Shown here: piece by piece, positions 7,903 to 15,499 of the stretch
How the letters are laid out: each line of letters begins with the position of its first letter
Numbering within the stretch: position 1 is the stretch's first letter
NCBI RefSeq assembly: GCF_009733865.1
Contig: NZ_WOFB01000002.1
Span: 248,001-312,000, forward strand
Reading direction: 5' to 3'
From: Oceanobacillus salinisoli
Lineage (GTDB): Bacteria > Bacillota > Bacilli > Bacillales > Amphibacillaceae
DNA: 64,000 bases
Translations under genes and position numbers: made by a program
Notes under the pieces: generated by a model
Told to the model about the DNA's origin: nothing
Databases searched by the model: none
The model's input: the letters and a program-made list of their open reading frames with translations, nothing else

Positions 7903-8682
7903 ATGGATTTAACATTTATCACGGTAGTATTTGCAATCGGATTTATTGGTTCCTTTTTATCTGGAATGTTGGGTGTTGGTGGCTCGATCATTAAATACCC
8001 AATGCTATTATATATTCCACCTTTATTCGGTTTAGTAGCTTTTACAGCCCATGAGGTTTCGGGGATAAGTGCAGTACAGGTATTGTTTGCCTCCATTGCT
8101 GGAGTTTGGGCATATCGTAAAGGTGGATACCTGAACAAACAACTCATCATCTATATGGGAGGAGCTATCCTAATCGGTAGCTTAATCGGAAGTTATGGAT
8201 CTAGCCTCATATCGGAACAAGCAGTGATTATTGTGTATGGTATTCTTGCCGTAATTGCCGTAGTGATGATGTTTGTACCGAAAAAGCGCGTAGATGATAT
8301 GTCACTAAAGGAAGTAACTTTTAATAAGCCATTAGCAGCAATATTAGCTTTCATAGTTGGAATAGTATCTGGCATAGTTGGTGCAGCAGGAGGGTTCTTG
8401 CTAGTACCTATCATGTTAACAGTTTTGAACATACCTACACGCATGACCATTGCAACTAGTCTAGCCGTTACTTTTATTTCTTCGATTGGAGGTAGTGTTG
8501 GTAAGCTTGTAACCGGTCAAATTGATTATTGGCCAGCATTTATTATGATTGTAGCAAGCTTATTAGCAGCACCGCTCGGAGCAAAAGTCGGTAAGAAAAT
8601 GAATACACAAATTTTACAAGTGATTTTGGCAATTCTTATTGCAGGAACCGCAGTAAAGATTTGGTATGATATTTTATTCTAG
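7903..8682 (+). CDS. TauE/SafE-family sulfite/organosulfonate exporter
   Basis: This 259-residue protein is made mostly of hydrophobic helices (about eight), with the paired family signatures [17 protein letters not shown] and [19 protein letters not shown]. Family members export sulfite, sulfoacetate or related anions, and tauE sits beside cstR in staphylococci. Export of sulfite made by the neighbouring dioxygenase is the obvious inferred role. The start is an ATG with AGAAGG seven bases upstream. The stop codon touches a rhodanese remnant. Confidence 0.9.
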   Translation: MDLTFITVVFAIGFIGSFLSGMLGVGGSIIKYPMLLYIPPLFGLVAFTAHEVSGISAVQVLFASIAGVWAYRKGGYLNKQLIIYMGGAILIGSLIGSYGSSLISEQAVIIVYGILAVIAVVMMFVPKKRVDDMSLKEVTFNKPLAAILAFIVGIVSGIVGAAGGFLLVPIMLTVLNIPTRMTIATSLAVTFISSIGGSVGKLVTGQIDYWPAFIMIVASLLAAPLGAKVGKKMNTQILQVILAILIAGTAVKIWYDILF

Positions 8683-8897
8683 AAAGACCTGACAATTTAA
8701 TTCCGCAAGATCGACCGGTTTACATTCATCGTAGCTCTGGTCAACGAAGCTATAACATGGTCATGGCTCTTAAAAACTTAGGATATTCTAATGTATTAAA
8801 TATTTCTGGCTCTTATCTAGGTGTTAATCTATTTGAATACTTTAATGATTTGGAAACTGGAAGAGAGAAAATCGTTACAGAATATAATTTTAAATAA
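8679..8897 (+). pseudogene. Remnant: C-terminal rhodanese domain, active-site Cys lost
   Basis: Open from the TauE stop codon to TAA 8895, it encodes DNLIPQDRPVYIHRSSGQRS ... ISGSYLGVNLFEYF ... TGREKIVTEYNFK. The pattern is that of a rhodanese domain at the C-terminus of a larger sulfurtransferase or oxidoreductase. The expected active-site Cys before RSxQRS is Arg (CGT, one transition from TGT). There is no start codon or ribosome site, and the rest of the gene is absent. Confidence 0.7.
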
Positions 8898-8944
8898 TTA
8901 TCCATAAATCTAATTAGTGAATAGGAATTTATACCTAAACAAAC

Positions 8945-8973
8945 TTGACTAAATACCGTGTTGGGTATATGAT
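8945..8973 (+). promoter_or_regulatory. Promoter of the rhodanese cluster with CstR-type operator
   Basis: TTGACT (8945-8950), 17 bp, TATGAT (8968-8973). The operator ATACCGTGTTGGGTAT (8953-8968) fills the spacer, the same layout as at 5090. Confidence 0.85.
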
Positions 8974-9021
8974 TGACGATAGAAGAGTTGATATACTTTT
9001 CTTTTATTTTTAATCAAAATA

Positions 9022-9037
9022 ATACCTATTGGGGTAT
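9022..9037 (+). promoter_or_regulatory. CstR-type operator, leader of the rhodanese cluster
   Basis: ATACCTATTGGGGTAT, one of the best-matching sites in the window, 26 bp before the start codon. Confidence 0.75.
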
Positions 9038-9062
9038 ATGTGTGTAATTGGAGGTAATGATA

Positions 9063-9359
9063 ATGAAAGAAATTACTGCAAAAGAATTAGAGCAAAAATT
9101 AGTATCAGGCGAGAAACTTAATATTATTGATGTTAGAGAAGATGTGGAAGTTGCTACTGGAAAAATACCAGGAGCAAAACATATCCCGCTTGGTCAAGTT
9201 CCAGATCGTCTAGAAGAATTAGATAAAACGGAACATTACTATATGGTATGTCGTTCAGGTGGTAGAAGTGGTAACGCATGCCAGTTCCTAATCCAGAACG
9301 GTTACAATGTAATAAATATGGTAGGCGGTATGCTTGACTGGGAAGGAGAAATGGAGTAA
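9063..9359 (+). CDS. Single-domain rhodanese sulfurtransferase
   Basis: A 98-residue rhodanese with the active-site Cys63 in MVCRSGGRSGNA. GGAGG at 9050-9054 fixes the start at ATG 9063, although the frame also opens at 9048 and 9057. It is first of three rhodanese genes spaced 4 and 15 bp apart, behind a CstR-type promoter. The likely role is transfer of sulfane sulfur from a persulfide to thiol acceptors. It is closely similar to the third rhodanese (shared GKIPGAKHIPLGQ), so the two are probably duplicates. Confidence 0.9.
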   Translation: MKEITAKELEQKLVSGEKLNIIDVREDVEVATGKIPGAKHIPLGQVPDRLEELDKTEHYYMVCRSGGRSGNACQFLIQNGYNVINMVGGMLDWEGEME

Positions 9360-9363
9360 TAAA

Positions 9364-9723
9364 ATGGGGATTATTGAGTGGATTCTAATCATTTTAATTA
9401 TTGGTTTTCTCGTTAATCGTTTCATGCCAGTAAAAGGTATTTCAAATATAAGTGTTCAAGAGGCGAAGAATAAATTCAAGGAAAACAATGTGCAATTCAT
9501 TGATGTACGGACGGTTGGTGAATATAAGGCAAATCACCGCAAACCTTTTAAAAATATTCCACTTTCTAATTTAGCTAGTAAGATTGATACCTTAGATAAG
9601 GACAAAGAAGCTGTTGTTATTTGTCAAAGTGGAATGAGAAGTGCTAAAGCAGCAAAAATCCTAAAGAAAAATGGATTTCAGAATATATATAACGTAAAAG
9701 GCGGTATGAGTACTTGGATTTAA
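9364..9723 (+). CDS. Membrane-anchored rhodanese
   Basis: This 119-residue protein has an N-terminal hydrophobic helix (residues 4-20) followed by a rhodanese domain with Cys87 in VVICQSGMRSAKAA. The helix should tether the enzyme to the membrane (YqhL-like), with the catalytic domain on the cytoplasmic side. The ATG at 9364 follows GGAG and starts 4 bp after the previous stop, so translation is probably coupled. It could pair with a membrane sulfide-oxidising enzyme, but none is seen in the window. Confidence 0.88.
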   Translation: MGIIEWILIILIIGFLVNRFMPVKGISNISVQEAKNKFKENNVQFIDVRTVGEYKANHRKPFKNIPLSNLASKIDTLDKDKEAVVICQSGMRSAKAAKILKKNGFQNIYNVKGGMSTWI

Positions 9724-9738
9724 GAAAGGAAGAATACG

Positions 9739-10038
9739 ATGGCAAAACAAGTAACACCTAAAGAAATAGCTCAACGTCTTAAGAAGGGTGAAGAAGTAAT
9801 AGTAATTGATGTTCGTGAAAGTAGTGAAGTGGCTAACGGTAAAATTCCCGGTGCTAAGCATATCCCTTTAGGTCAACTTGCTTTACGTAAGGGTGAACTA
9901 GACAAGGATAAAAACTATTTTATTACGTGCCAATCAGGTAATCGTAGTAAAGCTGCTTGTGGAATTCTAGAAGCATTAGGATATAAAGTAGAAGACATGA
10001 TTGGCGGCATGAATAACTGGAGCGGTAAAACCGAGTAA
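9739..10038 (+). CDS. Single-domain rhodanese sulfurtransferase
   Basis: A 99-residue rhodanese with Cys64 in FITCQSGNRSKAA. It is the third gene of the rhodanese run, with an AAAGGAAG site. A degenerate copy with the same CxSxNRSKA pattern, but Gly for Cys, lies at 13805-13940. Confidence 0.9.
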   Translation: MAKQVTPKEIAQRLKKGEEVIVIDVRESSEVANGKIPGAKHIPLGQLALRKGELDKDKNYFITCQSGNRSKAACGILEALGYKVEDMIGGMNNWSGKTE

Positions 10039-10138
10039 AACATGGAGGTATAGAGAAATTTCCTTGAGGTTATCATTAAAATCATGGTGTTTTAGGCAAT
10101 TGCCACAAATATTTTAAAAGAAATAGAGGCCATCTATA

Positions 10139-10374
10139 ATGAATCAAGATATAACCATCTACACCACCACGATGTGTCCAGTATGTGGTATGGTTAGAGA
10201 TTTCTTAACGAATATGAATTTGGAATATAAAGAAGTTAATGTAGATCTTCATCCAATTGCAATGATAAAACTGATTGGAAAAACCCGAAGATTTTCTGTC
10301 CCACAGACAAATATAAATGTCAATGGATTTTTGGGTTTGATCCTGTTCGTATATTAGATGTATTAAGTTCTTAG
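10139..10374 (+). pseudogene. Glutaredoxin-like gene with 3' frameshift
   Basis: The start MNQDITIYTTTMCPVCGM has a thioredoxin-fold CPVC site and matches the next gene. After VPQTNIN the homology moves to another frame (WIFGFDPVRILDVLSS, ending at TAG 10372). Adding one G near 10318 restores INGQWIFGFDP, matching INGEWVIGFDP of the neighbour. As it stands the frame ends early at 10357 with an altered tail of about 15 residues. Confidence 0.8.
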
Positions 10375-10460
10375 GATTATTTAGGGGGATATAGATATGC
10401 AATCAATACCATATTCGTTTTTTGTTAAGATATAACCCAAAGAAAAAAGGAGGTATTTTC

Positions 10461-10697
10461 ATGGAGAACAACATTACAGTATATACGACAACACAATGTC
10501 CATATTGTACAATGCTAAAGGGGTTCTTATCTCAAAATAATATTGCTTTTAATGAGGTAAATGTTGAGAAAGATCCAATTATGATGCAAAGGGTAGTGAG
10601 ACAAACAGGACAAATGGGAGTTCCTCAAACAGAAATTAATGGTGAATGGGTTATTGGATTTGATCCTGAGAGCATCATTAAAGCACTTAAACAATAA
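10461..10697 (+). CDS. Glutaredoxin/NrdH-like protein
   Basis: This 78-residue thioredoxin-fold protein has a CPYC site (Cys13, Cys16), a cis-Pro motif MGVPQTEING and a GFDPESI C-terminal segment. The frame opens at 10422, but an AAGGAGG site places the start at ATG 10461. Its position at the end of the rhodanese cluster suggests it reduces persulfides or mixed disulfides made by these enzymes. This is inferred from context. Confidence 0.9.
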   Translation: MENNITVYTTTQCPYCTMLKGFLSQNNIAFNEVNVEKDPIMMQRVVRQTGQMGVPQTEINGEWVIGFDPESIIKALKQ

Positions 10698-10712
10698 GTA
10701 TATGAAAAGATT

Positions 10713-10748
10713 AAAGGGCGAGAAAATATCGCCCTTTGCTTTCTTTAT
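10713..10748 (+). terminator. Terminator after glutaredoxin gene
   Basis: AAAGGGCGA pairs with TCGCCCTTT, followed by a T-rich GCTTTCTTT tract. Confidence 0.75.
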
Positions 10749-10868
10749 CCTCTTTGTAGCCCTCGTTTCCTTCAGAATTTAACAGGAAGATAGTTGTAAT
10801 TTAGCAAATACGTAATCCAATTAAACAGAATATTATAGCAAGCTTTTTTTTATAGTTACCTTAACGAA

Positions 10869-10884
10869 ATACCTAACGGGGTAT
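10869..10884 (+). promoter_or_regulatory. CstR-type operator upstream of its repressor gene
   Basis: ATACCTAACGGGGTAT, about 160 bp before the repressor start, which suggests autoregulation. The space to the gene contains a weak 42-codon frame (10924-11052) that overlaps the repressor start. I see no family match and do not call it. Confidence 0.7.
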
Positions 10885-11041
10885 ATTGTATAAGTTTATA
10901 ATCCTTATTAACAGGTGATAATTATGATATTATATTTGCTAGGTATAATTATAGAAGGTACGTTTCTATTAAGAAGAGGGTTTCTTGTTAGCAGCTTTGA
11001 AATTTTAGATTGTCCTTGTAAGGAAAAAGGAGGAATTATAG

Positions 11042-11302
11042 ATGGAGTATGATAAATCTGTTGTCAATCGTTTAAAACGAGTGGAAGGACAAATCAAGGG
11101 TGTTTTAAATATGATTGAACAAAATAAAGATTGTAGCGAAGTAATTACTCAATTATCAGCTTCACGGACTGCCATTGATCGTACCATTGGTTTAATTGTA
11201 AGTATGAACTTAGAACAATGTGTTCGGGAAAATATAGCAAATGGTGAAAACACAAAACAAGTAGTTAAAGAAGCTGTCGATTTATTAGTTAAAAGTAGAT
11301 AA
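11042..11302 (+). CDS. cstR: CsoR-family persulfide-sensing repressor, CstR type
   Basis: This 86-residue all-helical CsoR/RcnR-family protein (VVNRLKRVEGQIKGVLNMIE) has Cys31 and Cys60, the same positions as the reactive pair in staphylococcal CstR. The copper ligand His, four residues before the second Cys in CsoR, is Asn56 here, so a copper role is unlikely. CstR forms inter-subunit di- or trisulfide links when persulfides appear and then leaves its operator. The ATG follows AAAGGAGG. Eight matching operators between 5.1 and 12.5 kb, including one upstream of this gene, are its likely targets. Confidence 0.9.
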   Translation: MEYDKSVVNRLKRVEGQIKGVLNMIEQNKDCSEVITQLSASRTAIDRTIGLIVSMNLEQCVRENIANGENTKQVVKEAVDLLVKSR

Positions 11303-11349
11303 GTTCAACAATTCATGTAAAAAGAAGAGTTGATGAACTTTTCTTTTTA
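11301..11349 (+). terminator. Probable terminator after cstR
   Basis: AAGTTCAAC and GTTGATGAACTT form a stem with a small bulge, then TTCTTTTT. Confidence 0.6.
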
Positions 11350-11791
11350 AATAAAATGATACCCATGTGCAGGAAACTTTACCAACCTTCAACAATGGTA
11401 ATGAAAAATTATAGTGTGGATTTAAAATAATGTCACGAAGTTTAAAATAAAGTCGCGACGTTTTACCCCTTTGGATCCGCATTGTCCAAAGGGACGGATC
11501 GATTATATTATCAATTTCACATCGAAACGCTAAATGAGTTGCTAAGGGTTTCGAAGGAGGAAATTCGTATCTTCCCTTAGATGATTTAGAGGGAAAAAAT
11601 ATGATCATTTAGATAAAATAAGAGTTATCTGACTGACATCGGCTATCAAGTTGAAGAAATGAAAGTATCATATGAATTTCAGATAAATGCTAACTCGATA
11701 ATGACATATAAATATTTAATGGTTGCCATCTGCGGCAAGTAGAGGTCTTTACTTTTATCTAAAGCTTGGCTAACAGAAAGGTGGTTGCAGG
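11350..11791 (+). other. Gene-free stretch, possible insertion-element end
   Basis: Two 17-bp direct repeats (11421-11437 and 11441-11457, consensus TTTAAAATAAWGTCRCGA) sit 20 bp apart. A 9-bp inverted repeat follows (CCCTTTGGA at 11467, TCCAAAGGG at 11485). Multiple short direct repeats of this type occur at the ends of IS21-like elements, but no transposase is seen. Beyond 11600 nothing is recognised. Confidence 0.3.
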
Positions 11792-12127
11792 ATGGGAACA
11801 TTCGAAGAGTTACACACAATTGAAGCTGTGAATAGTTTCATTTCCAACAATCCGTTATCCTTTGTTTATATTTCGCGTACAGGCTGCAGTGTATGTCATG
11901 CCCTTTTGCCGAAGGTCCGTAAACTAATGGAAAATTTTCCGGAAATCCAACTCGCCCATATCAATTCCGCAGAAGTGGAGGAGGTCGCAGAAAGATTCAC
12001 TGTTTTTTCGGTCCCGGCATTGCTTCTATTTATAGATGGGAAAGAATATTTGCGAGAAGCACGTATTGTCCATATGAGTCTATTCGAAGAAAAATTACAG
12101 AAGATTTATGAAGGTTATATGAATTAG
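11792..12127 (+). CDS. Thioredoxin-family protein
   Basis: This 111-residue thioredoxin-fold protein has a CSVC redox site (Cys32, Cys35) and the cis-Pro segment FSVPALLLF. It resembles the small stand-alone thioredoxin-like proteins of bacilli (YdfQ type) more than TrxA, which has CGPC. The substrate is unknown. It lies in the sulfur island but has no CstR-type operator directly upstream. Confidence 0.88.
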   Translation: MGTFEELHTIEAVNSFISNNPLSFVYISRTGCSVCHALLPKVRKLMENFPEIQLAHINSAEVEEVAERFTVFSVPALLLFIDGKEYLREARIVHMSLFEEKLQKIYEGYMN

Positions 12128-12162
12128 AAGGCTATTCCCAAATGCTATAGGAATAGCCTTTT
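12128..12162 (+). terminator. Terminator of the thioredoxin-like gene
   Basis: AAGGCTATTCC pairs perfectly with GGAATAGCCTT, followed by TTTAATT. Confidence 0.85.
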
Positions 12163-12469
12163 AATTCCTGATAAAGTGGGTTCTTTTTTTATCCTAGTGT
12201 GTTGCTAGTTAGGTATTTTAGTCAAACATTATTCTAAGTAAACAACGTAGGATTTGCTTCAAAACCTCCCCTATTTTTCCTACCCTTAACTGTCTCCAGT
12301 TTTCAAGAGATAGAACCCACAGTTCTCAAGAATTCAGAGAAGACAGATCAATAAGGTGAAGGAATAACTGCCCACAATTTAGGTATTCACTTTTTAAATA
12401 CCCATTTACAGTGGCAAAAATCAATCATTCTGTTAGGTTTTTATTCTTTAGCTATTTCTGTAAAAGTAT
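12163..12469 (+). other. Gene-free stretch
   Basis: About 300 bp of AT-rich DNA. I see no gene or repeat in it. Confidence 0.4.
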
Positions 12470-12491
12470 TATAATATACCTATATGGGTAT
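12470..12491 (+). promoter_or_regulatory. -10 box plus CstR-type operator before the DUF6526 gene
   Basis: TATAAT (12470-12475) abuts ATACCTATATGGGTAT (12476-12491). The -35 region is poor. The operator overlaps the transcription start and lies only 14 bp before the ATG. Confidence 0.65.
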
Positions 12492-12505
12492 AAGGGGTGG
12501 AGAAA

Positions 12506-12940
12506 ATGAAAGAACAATCATATGCAAATCATACTCGTTATCAACCGTTACAGCACTTTGTTTGGTTACCATTAAGCTTTCTGTTGCTAGTTGGTACAGT
12601 TATTTATACTGTAATTCAATTCATGAAAGATGGTTTTTCTTTGCATTTGTTATTATTAGTTGGTGTAGTTATTCTGGCAATCATTCCTGGAATGCTAGCT
12701 CGTATCTATGCCCTAACTTTGCAAGATCGATTGATTCGGACCGAAGAGCAATTGCGATATTATATGTTGACGGGGAAGGGTTTGAATAATCGTCTGACAA
12801 ATGAACAGATAATTGCGTTACGCTTTTCTTCAGATAGGGAATTTGTTGAGTTAGTAGATCGTACACTTGAAGAAAATCTATCACCAGCTGAAATTAAAAA
12901 GAATGTAAAAACGTGGAGGGCTGATTATCACCGTGTCTAA
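12506..12940 (+). CDS. DUF6526-type membrane protein
   Basis: This 144-residue protein has two membrane helices (about residues 18-40 and 47-70) and a soluble C-terminal domain rich in charged residues (LIRTEEQLRYYMLTGKGL, ALRFSSDREFVELVDRTL). It matches what I know of the DUF6526 family, sometimes mislabelled as an ABC permease. Its function is not known. The GTG at 12497 is in frame, but the GGGGTGGAG site fits ATG 12506. The operator directly upstream places it under the sulfur repressor, which is the only functional hint. Confidence 0.8.
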   Translation: MKEQSYANHTRYQPLQHFVWLPLSFLLLVGTVIYTVIQFMKDGFSLHLLLLVGVVILAIIPGMLARIYALTLQDRLIRTEEQLRYYMLTGKGLNNRLTNEQIIALRFSSDREFVELVDRTLEENLSPAEIKKNVKTWRADYHRV

Positions 12941-13804
12941 TAGGTATTACCCTACAAAAATGAGAAAAGCATGTAGACATGGTTGGAACATGATATTAAT
13001 CATAAAGTAAAGCATCATTCAATGAGAGCTTTTGTTCTCTCCTCACTGAAAATAGATAGAATGAATAAGAACCCCATGTTTCAGTTATTCTATTAAAGGG
13101 CGCTTTAATGTAGTAACGGAAAAGCCCAATTTCTCTATTTAACTAGCAGAGAAGTCGGTCTTTTTCATATTGATACTTTCTTAACATTGTAAAATCACAT
13201 TTTACTGACGGTACTCCTTAAAGTTCTATACTTATCTGGTTCTGAGCCAACTAATGACTTAAAAGTACTAGAAATGTCATTACTTGAAGAGCCATTTGCA
13301 GAAAAGATTGAGCATCTATATAATATAGGGGCATATAAGACAGTTAATAAGTATCTTAGACAGATTTCCTTATGAAAATGAAAATGTGTAATATTTCTTG
13401 AGGATTTGGAAAAAGTAAAGACTTCAAAAAAAGAGTTGTTGCTAACAACGTATCAATGTGCGATTTTTACGAATGATGATTCAAATTCAATTATTGTTTT
13501 TGATAAGGACCCGATATCTAATCTTTTCCCATATCCCAAAGGAAAGTTTCCGATTTAGTGTATGATATTTTCAAAACTAAAAGAAAGCGAAATGAACAAG
13601 GATGTTATTATTACTTTTCAGAACATGATATTGAATACTCCATTTGATATTGCTCAGGAACAGTCATCGTTTCTATTACCGTTTTATACATTTTCACTTG
13701 CCACAGCTCCCTAAAGTCATCGGGTAATTTTACTATATCTTGTAATCACTTACAATAGTTGTTGAAACATACAACCACCAGGACATCTTGTAATATGTTA
13801 AGAA
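12941..13804. other. Degenerate region with broken coding fragments
   Basis: About 860 bp without an intact gene. Plus-strand fragments such as SLLEEPFAEKIEHLYNIGAY (about 13268-13330) and LLTTYQCAIFTNDDSNSIIV (about 13437-13497) look protein-like but end in stops and frameshifts. I do not recognise them. A minus-strand fragment is listed separately. Confidence 0.45.
13611..13739 (-). pseudogene. Unrecognised gene tail on the minus strand
   Basis: An open stretch ending in TAA at 13611 encodes DIVKLPDDFRELWQVKMYKT ... VPEQYQMEYSISCSEK. It has ordinary amino-acid composition but no start codon or ribosome site upstream. The family is not recognised. Confidence 0.35.
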
Positions 13805-13940
13805 AAATTAGATATAAGCAAAACATATTTACTTGGTCAATCTAACAATCGCAGTAAAGCATATTATGGCATGTTAAGTGTTTTAAGTTTGGCTGTAGAG
13901 AGGTTATGGCTGGCATATGATTGGCGGTATGAATGATTAA
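13805..13940 (+). pseudogene. Rhodanese remnant
   Basis: KLDISKTYLLGQSNNRSKAYYGMLSVL matches DKDKNYFITCQSGNRSKAACGILEAL of the rhodanese at 9739, with Gly replacing the catalytic Cys. A frameshift follows, and MIGGMND then ends at TAA 13938. It lies directly before the methyltransferase gene. Confidence 0.75.
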
Positions 13941-13977
13941 AAAGTCAAACTAGAGTTGAAAGAAAGGGGCTATAAAT

Positions 13978-14547
13978 ATGACAGATAAACGATTTAATCC
14001 CGAAAAGGCACGTGTATTAATGAGTGAGGATCGCAAAAAGTTATTACCACCGGACGAAATAATTAAACATCTAAATGTGACCCAAGATGATACTATCGCT
14101 GATCTTGGTGCTGGTAATGGGTATTTTACAATTCCATTGGCAAGGCGAACGAAAAAGACAGTTTATGCGGTAGATATTGAGCCAAAAATGCTGGAAATGT
14201 TGAGGGAAAATGCAAGAGAAGAACTATTCGAAAACCTTTTTTATGTCGAAAGCGACTTAGACCATATTCAGCTTGATGACAACTCAGTAAACAAAGTAAT
14301 GATTGCATTTGTCATTCATGAGGTTCCGAATATAGACAAAACACTGAGTGAAATAAAAAGAATTTTAAAATCTGGTGGACAGATGCTTTTAATTGAATGG
14401 GAGGCTATCCAAACAGAATCTGGTCCGCCAGTGCATCACCGAATCCCATCTGAAGAAATGTCTAGAATTTTGAAAGAAAATGGGTTTGATGCCAAAATAA
14501 TTCCATTGAATCAAGCAAATTATGCAATAAAGGCTATACCAAATTAG
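13978..14547 (+). CDS. Class I SAM-dependent methyltransferase
   Basis: This 189-residue protein has SAM motif I (IADLGAGNGYFTIPLA), the acidic ribose-binding loop (YAVDIEPKML) and motif IV-V segments (NKVMIAFVIHEVP, LKSGGQMLLIEWE). It belongs to the UbiE/ArsM-like small methyltransferase group. The substrate is unknown. An AAAGGGG site precedes the ATG. A multiply broken copy sits at 3674-4080. In both places the gene is next to sulfur-gene remnants, so it probably travelled with the sulfur block. A role in thiol or sulfide methylation is only a guess. Confidence 0.88.
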   Translation: MTDKRFNPEKARVLMSEDRKKLLPPDEIIKHLNVTQDDTIADLGAGNGYFTIPLARRTKKTVYAVDIEPKMLEMLRENAREELFENLFYVESDLDHIQLDDNSVNKVMIAFVIHEVPNIDKTLSEIKRILKSGGQMLLIEWEAIQTESGPPVHHRIPSEEMSRILKENGFDAKIIPLNQANYAIKAIPN

Positions 14548-14744
14548 TTCTAAGCATATAACCATCATTTTTACGAAATTAGATTAATTGCATGCACCAA
14601 TCCAATCAAAGTATATAATGATAAAAAATATGTTTTAAAAAAGTTTTGAATGGATAATGGGGAAAATGTGTTTCCTTCAAAATCCTTACAATTCATCAAA
14701 TTTTTCATTATCATAAATTATTGTTTACTGTGTCTCTTTGTTAA

Positions 14745-14790
14745 CAAAAAACTCATCATGCAGTTCAAATGACTGTATGATGAGTTTGAT
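14745..14790. terminator. Bidirectional terminator between methyltransferase and OsmC genes
   Basis: AACTCATCATGCAGT pairs with ACTGTATGATGAGTT around a 7-base loop. It has A residues on the left and T-rich sequence on the right, so it can serve both convergent genes. Confidence 0.85.
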
Positions 14791-14803
14791 TTTCTTATCG
14801 TTT

Positions 14804-15199
14804 TTATGAATCGTATGTTCTTTTAATTTTAAACTCCTCTGTGATTTTAATACTATTTTCAACAGATTGGATCATGGAACAATTTTTCCGTGTCAACTCC
14901 AGAGCCTTTTCTATTTTATTGGGCTCTATTTTTTCAGCATAAATAGTAAAAACCAAATGAATTTCCTCAATGCGGTTTACTTTATCTGGATTTCTTCTTA
15001 CTCTAGTAGAGATAACTATATCATTAAATGGCAAGCGCATTTTTTGCAATATCTTTCTTAAAACCCCACCACTGCAGCCTGCTATTGAAGAAATCATCAA
15101 TTGATAAGGACGAAAACCACAATTTTCTTGACTTGATATCCTTAATTCACCGAATTCTAAATTTGCTTGAAAACCATTTTCATTCATAGTGAATTTCAA
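14804..15199 (-). CDS. OsmC-family thiol peroxidase-like protein
   Basis: This 131-residue OsmC/Ohr-fold protein has the two conserved cysteines, Cys42 (SIAGCSGG) and Cys107 (RKNCSMIQSV), that reduce organic hydroperoxides in this family. It is shorter at the N-terminus than classical Ohr. The start is a TTG: an AAAGGAG site lies ten bases upstream, while the first ATG is four codons further in. It has its own promoter (15314-15341). OsmC relatives are often found near sulfur-transfer genes, which fits the island next door. Confidence 0.88.
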   Translation of the reverse strand: MKFTMNENGFQANLEFGELRISSQENCGFRPYQLMISSIAGCSGGVLRKILQKMRLPFNDIVISTRVRRNPDKVNRIEEIHLVFTIYAEKIEPNKIEKALELTRKNCSMIQSVENSIKITEEFKIKRTYDS

Positions 15200-15313
15200 T
15201 TTTATTTAACTCCTTTAATGATTTATTTTTGTTTTCTTTAATGTAAAGGTTACCATTAGTTATTACTTGTAATTTATGTTCTATATGTGGAAACGGTTAT
15301 CAAAGGAAGGACT

Positions 15314-15341
15314 ATTATATTTAGCCTAAAAGGTATCTCAA
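15314..15341 (-). promoter_or_regulatory. Promoter of the OsmC gene
   Basis: On the minus strand, TTGAGA (15341-15336), 16 bp, TATAAT (15319-15314), about 115 bp before the start codon. Confidence 0.7.
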
Positions 15342-15425
15342 ATGATACAGTGGAAATGTGAAAGTTTGGTGAAAATTCAAAAAATGTTTTGGGTGAAGTC
15401 CTTGTTAATGTAGTTCAGGATTATC

Positions 15426-15450
15426 AAAAAGCGGGGAATTGTCACCCGCA
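15426..15450 (-). terminator. Minus-strand hairpin with T-run downstream of the T-box
   Basis: GCGGG pairs with CCCGC around a nine-base loop and is followed by TTTTT on the minus strand. It is a second stop signal between the T-box and the OsmC promoter. Confidence 0.6.
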
Positions 15451-15499
15451 TCTCATCGTAAATTTTATAGTAATGTACTCAAAAGTATCTTCTTTAATT

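Noticed and set aside
10924-11052. 42-codon frame upstream of and overlapping cstR
   Set aside because: No family pattern; it ends inside the cstR start and has only a weak ribosome site. A leader-peptide role is possible but unsupported.
11042-11302. Copper-sensing CsoR
   Set aside because: The required His is Asn, and no copper pump or chaperone gene is nearby; the context is sulfur transfer.
1-14547. Sulfur island as an intact mobile element
   Set aside because: Duplication and decay are clear, but no integrase, transposase or attachment sites were seen, so mobility cannot be claimed.
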